Of a stretch of DNA of 64,000 bases, positions 35,465 to 47,900 are shown piece by piece (position 1 is the first letter of the stretch; each line of letters opens with the position of its first letter). The notes below the pieces were generated by a model. That model worked only from the letters and a program-made list of their open reading frames with translations, did not search any database and was not told the DNA's origin. This stretch comes from Owenia fusiformis (taxonomy: Eukaryota; Annelida; Polychaeta; Sabellida; Oweniidae). A program made the translations under genes and the position numbers. The DNA is taken from contig CAIIXF020000001.1 of NCBI GenBank assembly GCA_903813345.2, positions 9,585,598 to 9,649,597 of the forward strand. The letters run 5' to 3'.

Positions 35465-37580
35465 CTAGACAAGGAGAAAGACAAAGAGAGTGCCCATCTG
35501 ATGTAAGAACCAGATGTAAACCATTAGGTAGTGAAGCCATTCTGTGTACAAAAACGAGATCAATCACGTTTTGGATCAGATGGCAAAGGCGAGTGTTGAT
35601 ATTCCGATGATATTCACCAAACAAAACAAAAATGGGCCCAGATTTCCTTTTGAACACAGAATGTAGCTCTAGTAATGCATCTAATGCAAAAACATCTGGA
35701 TAAGATAGAGAGTTCCAAATATTCAAATGGTGCTACAGGAGAATGGGACTTTAAATGGACAGTAAGCTTTACATAATTCATTTCAAAATGTTTCATGATG
35801 AGAAATTGTTCACTAATTCTTAAAAATATAATTTTTCCTAGAAATGTGAATCTTGTGAATTGGTTTTGGAATCTTGTGCATGTACAACATCATGACAGTT
35901 ACGTTTGATGTGTAATGTCTACAATTTAAGTCTGCCATTAGTGTTTTGTATTAAGGACTGGATTGTACAACTACTAGCCAACCATCCTTAGTGTAATGTA
36001 GTGACATATATATTGAGCCAACGCCTGCTGTGAAGAGTTTTGTAAAAACTGAAGCTTGTTATTTATAAGTTAACTCAATAAGGGCAGGAGGGCGGGTGTA
36101 TTTAGATCAACTTAAAGATCACATTAACACTGGAGCCAATATTTAATGTAGAAAAACTTAAAATGTCACCAAATGCAAACACATATCAATGTATTTATTG
36201 TATTTTGCTATTTTAAACTTTGTGTCTTTTATATAGCATACAAGACTTGTAAGCATGTAAGTTTTTAATATTTATGGCTCAAAATACTTAACAACAATAC
36301 TGAACTGAAGGACTGCTTCAAATTTGCTCAAGCAGATATGCAACGCCAGAAAACCTGAATGTCTAAAATGGTGCCTTATTAAGCTGAAGGAAATTCAAGT
36401 AAAACGGTTTTCTACTATAAACATAGAGGCAAAGTATAGACATTAGACATATGTATTTTGCCAAAAAAAACATTTGTTCAGAAGAAGATTCTCTATCTCC
36501 TGATCAAGGACAGTTCCACTGCAGTAAAACCACAGGCTCACACACAATTCACCATAGTTACCAATTTATTGTTTGTATTTTAAAATACATAGTCTTACAT
36601 GTAATATGGGAATTGTGCAAAGAGAACTCAAAAGGTCACATTACACTATATAGCAATAATTAGAGCATAACTTCTAGGCATATTAGATAGGACATAATTG
36701 TAAATTACATAATCAAATACCGCAATGAAATGTAATTTAACATATCTGATTTTTATTTCACAACTAAGAGAATGTATTGAAAATGGATCAAAGTCCAATT
36801 TTCTCAGTCTTATTTTGTATTTTATCTTTTCAAGCTGTTGTATGACCTCATTTAAAAGGCCAGTTTCGACGACTAAGATGTACTTTTGTTATATTAAGTA
36901 TACATGCATGCATTATGTTACCCACAAAAGGTGGCCAAACTGCTGAAACAGAATGTAAACTCTAGAGATACCATTTCACAAATTATTATATAGCTGTATA
37001 ACAATTACATATTATTTGAATATTTAACCTGTTAGTGTTTGAACGTTTATCACGTGTGCCTTGCACTGTAATTGTACTGTATTGTTCCGTTGGACTTACA
37101 TAATACTGATAGAAATGAATTGTGTTTTAATTTTTTTCTATGCAGTCTGTATGACGCTGCACTGAACTCTACTATCAGGGGTTTTATATACTGCTGAATC
37201 TTACAATGTTATATTTTATGAAAATCTGTAAATAAGTGAATGGAAAAATATTTGTTATTTAAAATGCAGTCATTCATCAAAACAAATGTTGATTTTTCTA
37301 TGTAAATTTTGGTCATTATTCATGACTTTGTAAATATTTGAAAATATGTATATTTTGCTTTCGGGAAGGAGAATTTATTTATAATACTTATAGATAGATA
37401 AAATAACGTAATATCAATAATCAATATCATTCCAGATTTAAGCCTTCTATATTCCCTTAGGAAATTGTATTTACATTGTAACTACATTCCAGTTAAACAA
37501 TATCTTATTGTATCTACTGTAAACATGTTTGTAAACCTTACAATGATGTTTTTAATAAAGAAGAATTTAAAATTCACAAT
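35465..37580 (+). other. probable long 3' UTR of innexin
   Basis: No gene. The first canonical poly(A) signal downstream is at 37554, so the UTR would be about 2.1 kb. Confidence 0.45.
37554..37559 (+). promoter_or_regulatory. polyadenylation signal, probably of innexin
   Basis: AATAAA followed within 25 bp by the T/G-rich stretch TGTTTTTATTGTTTATATTG, a normal cleavage context. Confidence 0.5.
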
Positions 37581-37689
37581 GTTTTTATTGTTTATATTGT
37601 TAGTATAAATCTAAAGAGTTTTAGGGTTGGTATCTGGTATTAGTGGTTGTGTGTTACAGTTTTATTGCACTCTGGCGAAATACAATGCA

Positions 37690-37846
37690 AGGCATTAACA
37701 AGCAAAATGTCCCAACCTGCCATCTGTTACAGATTCTGAATGCCAAACACCAAACAACAACTGGTGAATACTGAACATCAATTGCCGAACACTATCCACA
37801 AAAAGTTGGAGACTTTAACATTGTCACCACTTTAAATGGTGACATA
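37690..37846 (+). repeat. GTCACCAC dispersed repeat, copy 1
   Basis: A family of about 100-150 bp: GGCATTAACA, (A)TGTC-C-ACC, TGCCATxTGTTACAGAT, CCACAAAAAGTTGGAGACT, then a GTGGTGACA-type end. Its ends (GTCACCAC / GTGGTGAC) are inverted, so it is a probable MITE. Seven copies lie between 37.6 and 63.5 kb, all in the same orientation. Confidence 0.55.
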
Positions 37847-39093
37847 ATTATAATAGAAATTAATGAAATATGCACAAGCAAGGCTAAATATGCACCAGCA
37901 AGGCTAAATGTGCACCAGCAAGGCTTTAGCATTTTTATGTGAATCACTCCACTTTAAAGTACTGTATGCTCATTTTTGATGTTCATGATTTTGAAATAGA
38001 TGAGAGTTTAAAAAAGTAATTCAGTTCATATATCATTTTTGGTGTTCATTTTCGGTGAATTATGACTCACACTTTAACCTAAAGTATTTTATGTTTAGCC
38101 CATCATGCTTCAAGTAGTTTAAACATGCAAAAGTTCATTTTTACAATAAACAACCCTCACTGAGTTTAGAATATTGGTCCTAATTATTCATAAAATGAAA
38201 CATTGCAGATGTATGAAACTCTATGAGGAATGGTTGTAAAATGTTTTTAATTCACAACAAAAATAAAAGGAGTGTAACTATTTCAATGAAATTAAACAAA
38301 TTGTTTATAAAGTTAAAATATAAATCATGACGTCAATATTAGTCAATAATTTTCAAAATTCAAGAGAAAAGTACTTTTAACATGTAATATACCAATACAA
38401 TATACCGTATGTTTTATACTTTATATAATCAATGACGTTTTTATTGAAGTTTATATGACAATACGCGGACATTGACTTTGGCACTTCCTCACGCATTGCT
38501 TTAGAGATAAGCTTGCATGATTTGTAACAACATTCTAGTTTAGGTCAATGGACCTTTTAATTTAATTGATTCTTCAAGAATATTTCAACAAGTTTATTGG
38601 AACATACGCATGATATATTTCGTCATATTACTTTTATGTATTTTTTATTATTGATAATGACAAGGAGTGGTAATTTCCAGTTACAATACAATACAATTTT
38701 CAATATTTTTAATTCAAAATCAATATTCTTGGTAAATAAAATATTTACAAAAACATGAGAGGAACGTTTGTCAACATCATACATGCATATGATTGGGGAG
38801 TAAAATTGGAACATTCCTCCACAAGTGAGTCACACCAATCCAAATTCACTAGGGAACAGAGATAGTGTGCTGCAGGTATAAATCAGTCATCCACTTCATA
38901 TCTCTGATATGACACCATAAAGAGTACAGACTAAGCGCCCTGGCAAAACAAGAAATGAGGCGGATGAAATCCAAGGTGTGTCTGGTGTGTAATTTTAAGT
39001 ACGCAGCATCTTTTTTTTGGAAAAGCAGATAAATATTTGTTCTTTTTACACTAGGGCACTAGTAGTCAGAATGATGGCCCAAAAGTACTTTTT

Positions 39094-39670
39094 AATGTAC
39101 AGTTACGACATATTGATGAATTTGGTACTGTTGGGAAGTTTACAGTGCCTGGATTTGAGATTCACTTCTTAGTAATAATGAAAAGTGGGCCGAATGTGTC
39201 TAAAATGCCTGTTGCGATAGTAACTATGTAAATATGGTGCTAATATGCAAATATTGGTTACTATGGAAACAGCCGTTTTTCATATTTTACCATTTAAATG
39301 TATCTAAATAGATCTTAAGTCAAGGCAAATAATGCAATACACATAAATAATGGTATAACTATATACTTGATATTATATAAATGTATCTTAAAAAAACAAA
39401 ATATTGTCACATTGAAAAGTTATGACATCACAATTAATATGCAAATGAGCTGATTGCATAAATTTTATTATATCTGATTCTAGAATGCACAAGCTTTAAT
39501 AATTTGATATCTTTATCATTACGATCGGAGTAATATTAAGAGTTATCCGCTAACTGCATTTTTGCTTATTGACATCATTTTTTATTTAGAAATGGGCAAT
39601 GGCTAACAAGTGGATTTCGAAAACAGGCATCAATGGTACCAAATTCGTCAATATGTTGTAACTGTACATT
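39094..39670. mobile_element. MITE with ~40-bp inverted repeats
   Basis: The left end AATGTACAGTTACGACATAT continues to GAATTTGGTAC. It is matched, reverse complemented, by AATGTACAGTTACAACATAT and GAATTTGGTAC at the right end. It is 577 bp and has no coding capacity. Confidence 0.6.
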
Positions 39671-41288
39671 ACACTTCATTTACTTACATCCCATTCTGTC
39701 ACTCAACTTGGGTTGTTAGTTAAGCTGTCATGACAACCTAGGAGTACCTGAGACATCAGAGACAATCAACAATTACAATATGATTACATCCTCAAGGCAA
39801 CATGAAGAGAAAGTCTTTGATGGCACTCCATGGTTATCATTTACCATAGTAATCATTTACATAAAGTTTGATAAAGTATGGAATGAGAAACATACTTCAA
39901 ATATCTCAATTCTCGTAATAAATAGATAAATATACATAGGAATGTTATCAGTGTATTTTTCATCAAAAACAGAAAATATTATTTTTTTATATTTTTATAT
40001 TTTACAATGTCTGTACAAAACAGTTTCAAGTTGATGTAAATAGTGTAATGTCATGATTCAGTTCTATGGGCTGATTTGTGAAATACCATATTCATATTTT
40101 TATCTCTAGGAGTACATTGTACTGTCTACTCGAGATTTATAAGTACAACATGTACTATCTAGTACTCTACATGCCAACACACTCAAATCCAGAGAACATT
40201 TCAGAGTCACCTGCTGTCCTACAATGGTAGCTTTAACATTGCCATGTGTGTCTATATATTAACATTGGCAATTTGATGCGATGTATACATTTAGAGATTG
40301 GTTGAAATAAAATTGAACTATAAAAAATATTTTTAGTAATAATCTATGTTAATTAGTTTCAAATATTGCCCTTTGTGCACTCTGACAATCGGGACTTAAA
40401 AAAGAGTGGTTAATTATTAACCGATTGACCTTATGACCAGCACTTGCGATTGCTTTAATGTACACAGCCTCTTAACATTTCACATTCCATTTATTCAGAA
40501 AGTATAACAAAGAATAGTGGGTGTAAAGTGTTGAAAGCTATCATTTCAAAAATCATATCAATTAGACTAAATGTTTTCCAGAGCATTTTCATGAAAAAAG
40601 TCAGAGCTTTCAGAAAACAGATATGACATGGAATGTTGAGCAAAAAGTATAATTGCAAAAGTGTTACTCATCACTGATCTTTGTTGCACTTTTAATATAA
40701 AATTGCATTTAATACAAAACAGCATTGGGACATGTCTACATAATACATCTACTGACATATGTAAAAACATATAAATTCATTTCCCTATATGTCTCTGGTA
40801 AAATTCTATTAAACAATTTGTGAAAATATAAATTCCAAAACAGATCAATATCAGCCATGTCCAAAGTTTAATTAATTTGGAGTTTGGGGTAAATATTGAT
40901 CAATATATTATTTCTTGACATGGGGGGTATGTACTCGGTAGACAATGTCGTTTGGCAAACATTGATGCATTACCTTAAATAACTGAAAAATTTGCTATCC
41001 AACTGGGAAAATTCAACAAATCAAATGCATTGTGTAGCAAAGTAGTTAGATATGAACACACTTCATCATACTGAGTGTGATCTCTCTGTTCATCTTTTTA
41101 AACTTATATAAACCTTTTAGCCTGCATGCCTGTGGTGTTAAAGTCATCAGTATGACTCTTGCCAACACCTGCTATTGCGTAGTATAACAGGATCACAGTT
41201 TCTAGCTTTTAACTTGCGGTCACTCAAAGTAAATTGATCAATCACAAATTGGCACAATTCCCAATATATAAAACACCGTGGCAATGAC

Positions 41289-41448
41289 TAAAATGGCATT
41301 AACAAAAATGACAAAATGAACACTGACCCTGAATGCTGATGGCATAGCGCTGAACACTGTTCACAAAAGTTGGAGACTATAACAATATTTCACCACTTCT
41401 AGTGGTGACAAAACAATATTTCACCACTTCTAGTGGTGACATAAAAAT
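41289..41448 (+). repeat. GTCACCAC dispersed repeat, copy 2
   Basis: Diverged copy with an internal duplication: the segment TATTTCACCACTTCTAGTGG occurs twice in tandem. Confidence 0.45.
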
Positions 41449-41581
41449 TAGTCAATATTACCATGGACATAAGTAGCTCAAGTCCACAGTAATCATCTAA
41501 ACAGATGTCACATAAGGTCATATAAATGAATTTTGCCAGCAAAATAGACAGTATTGTTTAATATATAAATTACACATTAGA

Positions 41582-44500
41582 TTATATGACTTGGAAATCA
41601 GGGGAACTGGGAGGTGACAGTCTCTGGCTTGTACCTACAGGCGTACTTGTCCCAGAACTTATATTCTCTGATTTTTTATCTGTGTCGCTCAGTTTGTGCT
41701 TATCATGTTTATGCTTATGCTTTTTGTGTTTCTTATGCTTGTCTTTCCTTTTCTTTTTCTTATGATGTTTTGAACTAGAGCTATCATGTTTATCAGGGTG
41801 GTGGGAATCTTGGCTGGATTTTTCAGATTTTATTCGCTGCGATTCAGTGAAGCTTGATCTACTGTCATCATCCATAATTATGACCTCTTCTTGGATATCT
41901 GAAATAGGAAGTGGGTCAATAGGTTACGATAATTATATTTCTATTCTCAAACTCAGACTTATACTGTGTACTATATTCATTACACAACAGTTTTATATCA
42001 AATGAGTTTCTGTATAACAGCAGTTCTTGACATTACTTATAAATACCATTTTCATATTCTCTCTTAATGAGTGCAAATTGTGGTTTCCAAATTGAAAGTT
42101 AGAAGGGTGAGATATTGGAGAGATTCCATGCACAGATACAAAAAATTTAGAACAGAATATTGCAGATTATCTTTTAAGTTGTTATCATTAAGGTTTACAT
42201 AATCTACATCTCTTGTATTTCTTTCTCTGCATTCAATAAAATATAATCATCAATCAATATCTTGTATTTAATAATAATCGAAACTAAAGCATTAAGTTTT
42301 CATTTTTTGAGACCATATTCAACGTAAAAATCACATCATGTGCACTCATTGGAACTATGCGCTCATTAGAGAGAAGACTGTATGCATATTACTGTAACAT
42401 CAACCTCTTCAACTGACCACAGGCTGGAATCTAGAGTGGGGAAGATCTTTCCTATATTTGATGTCATTATGGGTGGGTAGGGCTTGTTTATAATAGAATC
42501 AAGACTGTAGAAGATCTTACCTATATTTGATGTCATTTTGGGTGGGTATAGGGCTTGTTTATAATGGAATCTAGACTGTAGAAGATCCTTCCTATATTTG
42601 ATGTCATTATGGGTGGGTGGGGCTTGTTTATAATGGAATCTAGACTGTAGCAGATCTTACCTATATTTGATGTCATTATGGGTAGGTGGGGCTTGTTTAT
42701 AATGGAATCTAGACTGTAGAAGATCTTACCTATATTTGATGTCATTATGGGTGAGTAGGGCTTGTTTATAATGGAATCTACACTGTAGAAGATCTTACCT
42801 AAATTTGATGTCATTATGGGTGGGTAGGGCTTGTTTATAATGGAATCTAGACTGTAGAAGATCTTACCTATATTTGATATCATTATGGGTGGGTAGGGCT
42901 TGTTTAAAATGGAATCTAGACTGTGGAAGATCTTACCTATATTTGATGTCATTATGGGTAGGTGGGGCTTGTTTATAATGGAATCTAGACTGTAGATCTT
43001 ACCGATATTTGATGTTATTATGGGTGGGTAGGGCTTGTTTATAATGGAATCTAGACTGTAGAAGATCTTACCGATATTTGATGTCATTATGGGTGGGTAG
43101 GGCTTGTTTATAATGGAATCTAGACTGTAGAAGATCTTACCTATATTTGATGTCATTACGGGTGGGTAGGGCTTGTTTATAATGGAATCTAGACTGTAGA
43201 AGATCTTACCTATATTTGATGTCATTACGGGTGGGTAGGGCTTGTTTATAATGGAATCTAGACTGTAGAAGATCTTACCTATATTTGATGTCATTATGGG
43301 TGGGTAGGGCTTGTTTAAAATGGAATCTAGACTGTGGAAGATCTTACCTATATTTGATGTCATTATGGGTGGGTAGGGCTCATTTATAATGGAATCTAGA
43401 CTGTAGAAGATCTTACCTATATTTGATGTCATTATGGGAGGAGAGACAAGTGGAAGTCCAGCAGGGATGGGAGGTGATTTCTGCTCAAACATAGGAGGCA
43501 TAATCTCACTCACCTATAAAGCAAAGTTCATCATTAAAATGAAATCATAATTATGATTTGCTCTGAAAGTTGCATGTATGGTATAAGCAAGATGTAAAAC
43601 TATCACCTCAGTAATTTCAGTTGCATCCTGATTCCATTCATAGATTGATATTGTATACCCTGTACACATTTTAACATGTCACAAGATAAAGAATCCCTCG
43701 TTTATTGTTTTGTATTGTAAGGAACCCCAAGAAATTTCTTGTTGATGAACTACTATTTTAACCTTTTGAATCCCAGGCTCTAAAATCAGTTTGAAACAGA
43801 GGATTTTCATATTTCAAGGTTTAAACATGGAAATCTAAAAATGGGAGGTATTCAGATAAGAGAGATCTTCAAATATACAGTTTTTACTATAACTTACCCC
43901 AGCAAACTTCATGTACTCTGAAGCAAATCCAGTAGGGGGAGACTTGAGTGGTGACGAGTCTGGGCTAGAGAGTCTAAGAGGAGCTCTATCCATATTAACA
44001 TCCTACAATAATACATTCTTTATATACAACATTCCGAGCTACATGTACACTGTAAATCAAGAACAATCAAACTTGTAGGTCATATATTTATCACATAAAA
44101 TCAGAACATAAAAGATATGAAGTCAAAATTAAGATATCAGTCTATTTATATCAGTGCAACAATGTAAATGATCTCCAAAAGGCTTTGATTTAAAACTGGT
44201 TGTCATAGTAACTGCTTAATAAAAAATTTTCAATGGATATTGTCTCAAATATTAGTCATTTACAAATCTGTATATCTTCCTCTATAATGTACAAGTCTAC
44301 CAAATTTCATTCTGCTTAACTGAGGGGAGGGGTCGAACTGTATTTTTGGTGAATTTATTTGCATAACTATTCAAAACACTGATTTAGATAGTTAAATGTT
44401 GTACTGTAGAGGGCGACTGAACACAAGACTCTGCAGTTATTTTAGTTCCGATAAGCTTTCCGTATAAAAACAATATGGCGGCTCTAGGTGAGTCAAATGG

Positions 44501-44964
44501 ATCAGTCAATTTTTAAGAAATAAGGGGAGTTTTGTAAGATCCAGTTTATTGAAAGTGTCTTTGAGATAAAGTAATCCATTTATAATGATTCTGAAAACAT
44601 TATTGAGAGAGTATACTTATGCTATATAACAGTTAGAGGTGTTGACACAACGACCTCAAGCCTGTGAACCCTTGAGAATTATTCCGGAATTGGGCCTTTT
44701 ATACTAAACAGTGAGCAACACCTGAAACAAGGGTTCAATTTGCTTAACAATATGCGTCACCCTTTAATGATGTACATCAACACAATATTTTACCTTAAAT
44801 GAGAAAGCACTCATATCATCTTGATGCGATTGAGATTCTCCAGGGGGTGGGGGTCGTTGCACAGGTGAGAGAGGGGAGCTTGCACGTCTCTTAATGCCAC
44901 TTCTAACAGGAGAAGTCTCCCTGTAAGGACTGTATCTTCCACCTAAATCTTCCAGAAGCTCCTC
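41582..44964 (-). CDS. TAF2: TAF2 C-terminal low-complexity tail (last four exons)
   Basis: Exons 44964-44794, 44002-43898, 43513-43417 and 41898-41582. The residues are Ser/Pro-rich ([27 protein letters not shown]), then a Lys/His run ([20 protein letters not shown]) and a short Ser/Thr/Pro end. Vertebrate TAF2 has a similar K/H-rich C-terminus. The exon ending at 43417 is the seed of the 69-bp minisatellite, and the ORF remains open through the array to 42533. Confidence 0.88.
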
Positions 44965-47900
44965 CTGTAAACAATTTAACAAAGCATTGTTTGAACTAGC
45001 AAAACAACAATTCCCCAGAGTGGCAAATCCCACTGAATGAAACATATTTCATGACAGAAAAAAATAGAGTAAGTAAGTAAGTAAGTAAGTAAGTAAGGTA
45101 TTTATTAGAGTCTCACGCTGTACAATTTAAAATACATGTTGATACAATTGATTAAAACAACAGCTCAGCCGGTCCAGCTTATGAGAGACTTAAAGATCGA
45201 ATAGTTCTATGAGTATAAAATAGACATAAGTATGGTCTCAAAATCAAAACCTATTACATGATGTTACACCATATTAGAAATTATTGCTCGTCTAAGAGAG
45301 GTCCTATGGCTCGTAACTTCATATGGCACAGGCCCGTAGCCAGGGGGGGTTCGCAGGGTTCGGACGAACCCCCCCCTGGCCAAAAATTCTTTCAAAATCA
45401 TGCAGTTTTTCACCATTTTGAGCACTTCTCAAGTGATTTTAGCCATATTTGGGCAAAAATTGTCAAATGTGAACCCCCCCCTGGAAATTTTTGAAAACTG
45501 AACCCCCCCTTGGCAAATCCTGGCTACGGGCCTGTGGCATTAGCCTATAAATAATGAAGATGTTATTATTAAGACCAATCATTGTTTTGATCAAGTGTGT
45601 GGGCTATTTTTAGTTGCTGATTGTTGCTTATTTGAAACAAGAGAGTGATTGCAATAGCTCACCATTTGAGCTAAAAAGAGACATCATAAAAGACATCTTC
45701 CTGTAGAAGTTTTACATTTTAGAATCATACTAATATTAATTAAAGGCTAGATATAAACAGAACATACCTCAGATGCCTCCAATAAACTTGCATTCATTTG
45801 AGTTGTTTTCTTCTTCAGATTCAATACCATTACATTCTGTAACAAAATAAAGTAAATGAAATAAATCTGTTAAAAAAACGCATTTCCAATGGAATATATT
45901 TGCGAAAATACAGCCACCAATTCATACCGTTTTATCATCCAGGGATTTTCAGACAATTTATAGTTCATAAAAACATGTTTAAAGTCTTGCTTCAAGACCC
46001 TGACCCCCCTCCCTTTAACCATTTTACAACAGGTAGATGGGGGGTCCTGGGTCTTGAGGCAAGACTAACATGTTTACTTGATTTCTAGAGTTCAACAAAA
46101 AGGATATTGTTACATGTATAGTCATTGCATCACTACAGGCCTATATACTCTATTATTGCCTACTTGAATTTCTTTGGAAATTTGATTTTTTCTGATATAT
46201 TCATTTATACTTGGTCATTTCTCGGTATTTCTTAGCTTTGTGAAGTGGGATGGGCGCTTATTAGAGAGTGGGCGCTAATTACAGAGCACACGGTACTTCA
46301 TACCTCAGGTATAGGGAGACATACAGGTCTATGTCTTCCATACAGTGTGTAGTAAAGGTCAGCTATGTCACATCTCAGTCTCGTGTCAGATGACACCTTA
46401 GCACTGGAAAATAACAACTTTATATTATTTTGATAATACTGATAGTCATTATATTATCACGATTAATATAGTCGAAGTATAGTCTGAATTATTAATCCAT
46501 TTCAAATATATATACATATATCAATTGGTAGATTTTTAAAGTGACTGGCATTATAGAGCTTACTTCATTAGTCCCCATAGTCTGTCAACCAGGTACTCTG
46601 TGTTCAGTTTGTGCTTCTTGTTGCGTGCAAATGGAGGCTTCTCAATCAGAAATCTCACGACACTATGTCTGAAAATGATTAAGTATTTTCCATAATTTTA
46701 ATACAATATACAATTGTAGACCTCTCTTGAGGTCAACTGGCATAACTTTTTTTTTTCAAAAGTAGCGGTCAACAGCACCTAGTATCGGTCAACAGTACAT
46801 ATTGTTGACCACTAATCAACCAATCAGAATTGAGTATTTCAACTGATCAAGGTGCTAACAATAAAACTTGTGGATGTGGTCACTCATGGATACCTCAAGA
46901 CAGTGCACCACTTGGAACTGTTCTCATAAAAGAGGTTCATTTTACATAAGTTATTGAAGGTGTTATAATGACTGGTTTAATATTAGGCATTAACATTAAG
47001 GCATTAACATGCAAAATGTCACCACCTGCCATTTGCAAAACACCGTCCACAAAAAGACACACTATAACAATACATCAACACTTCTGGTGGTGACATAAAA
47101 AGCAAAAAATGTGGTAATAGCAAGGTATAGTTTGAAAAATAATATCAAGAGCTTGGTTCATTTCATTTGGGTTTAAAAAAAATTTCTAAAATCAAATGCA
47201 AAAAATGATATTCAATGTATTTACACATATAAAGTTGTTCTTTGAGTTTCATTTACCACAGCTTGAAACATCATAAGGTAAATGATAGGATGTTACCTTA
47301 TATGGGGATCGGGATCATATTCTACAACATCTAATAGTTCTTGGAGCTCCTTCTCACTTTCCTCAACTGAAACACATCATTAATCAACATCAACATACCA
47401 TGCTTTACTACCTTGCACAATCACATTTCTGATAATTTAGAAAAAGCAAATCAATGTCCACTTTAAAATAGCAAAAGCAAATGTTCCCACTGTCCAAATC
47501 TCATAAAATTATTGCTTTCTAACAAATATAGACCAAACATACAGCGAATTTGGATCAATAGACTAGATGCGAGTAGAAATAATCTTGATTTACGTCATTA
47601 AATATTCAAAATTCAGTCAAAGTGATGTCATATTTGAAATCTACATGTAAAAGTACATCTAAATATATGGTTTCAAAAGTTGTTTATCAACTTTGACATT
47701 TTTTTTTTTAAATGTGACTTCTTGTTCGGGTTGATTCCCCATAGAGCCCATGTTACAAAATCACAAAAAGTGAAATTTTTTTTTTCTTGTATTGGACAGA
47801 TAATATTTTCTTTTACTGGACATATTTTAATTTGCATAACTATTAGATACATAAGGGTTATATGAAAATTGAACCACTAAAACAGATGTAATTTAAGTTA

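Larger units (their letters stand above)
37847..41581. other. intergenic, between convergent innexin and TAF2
   Basis: No gene seen. It contains the MITE at 39094-39670 and one GTCACCAC repeat copy. The part near 41581 is likely TAF2 3' UTR (minus strand). Confidence 0.45.
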
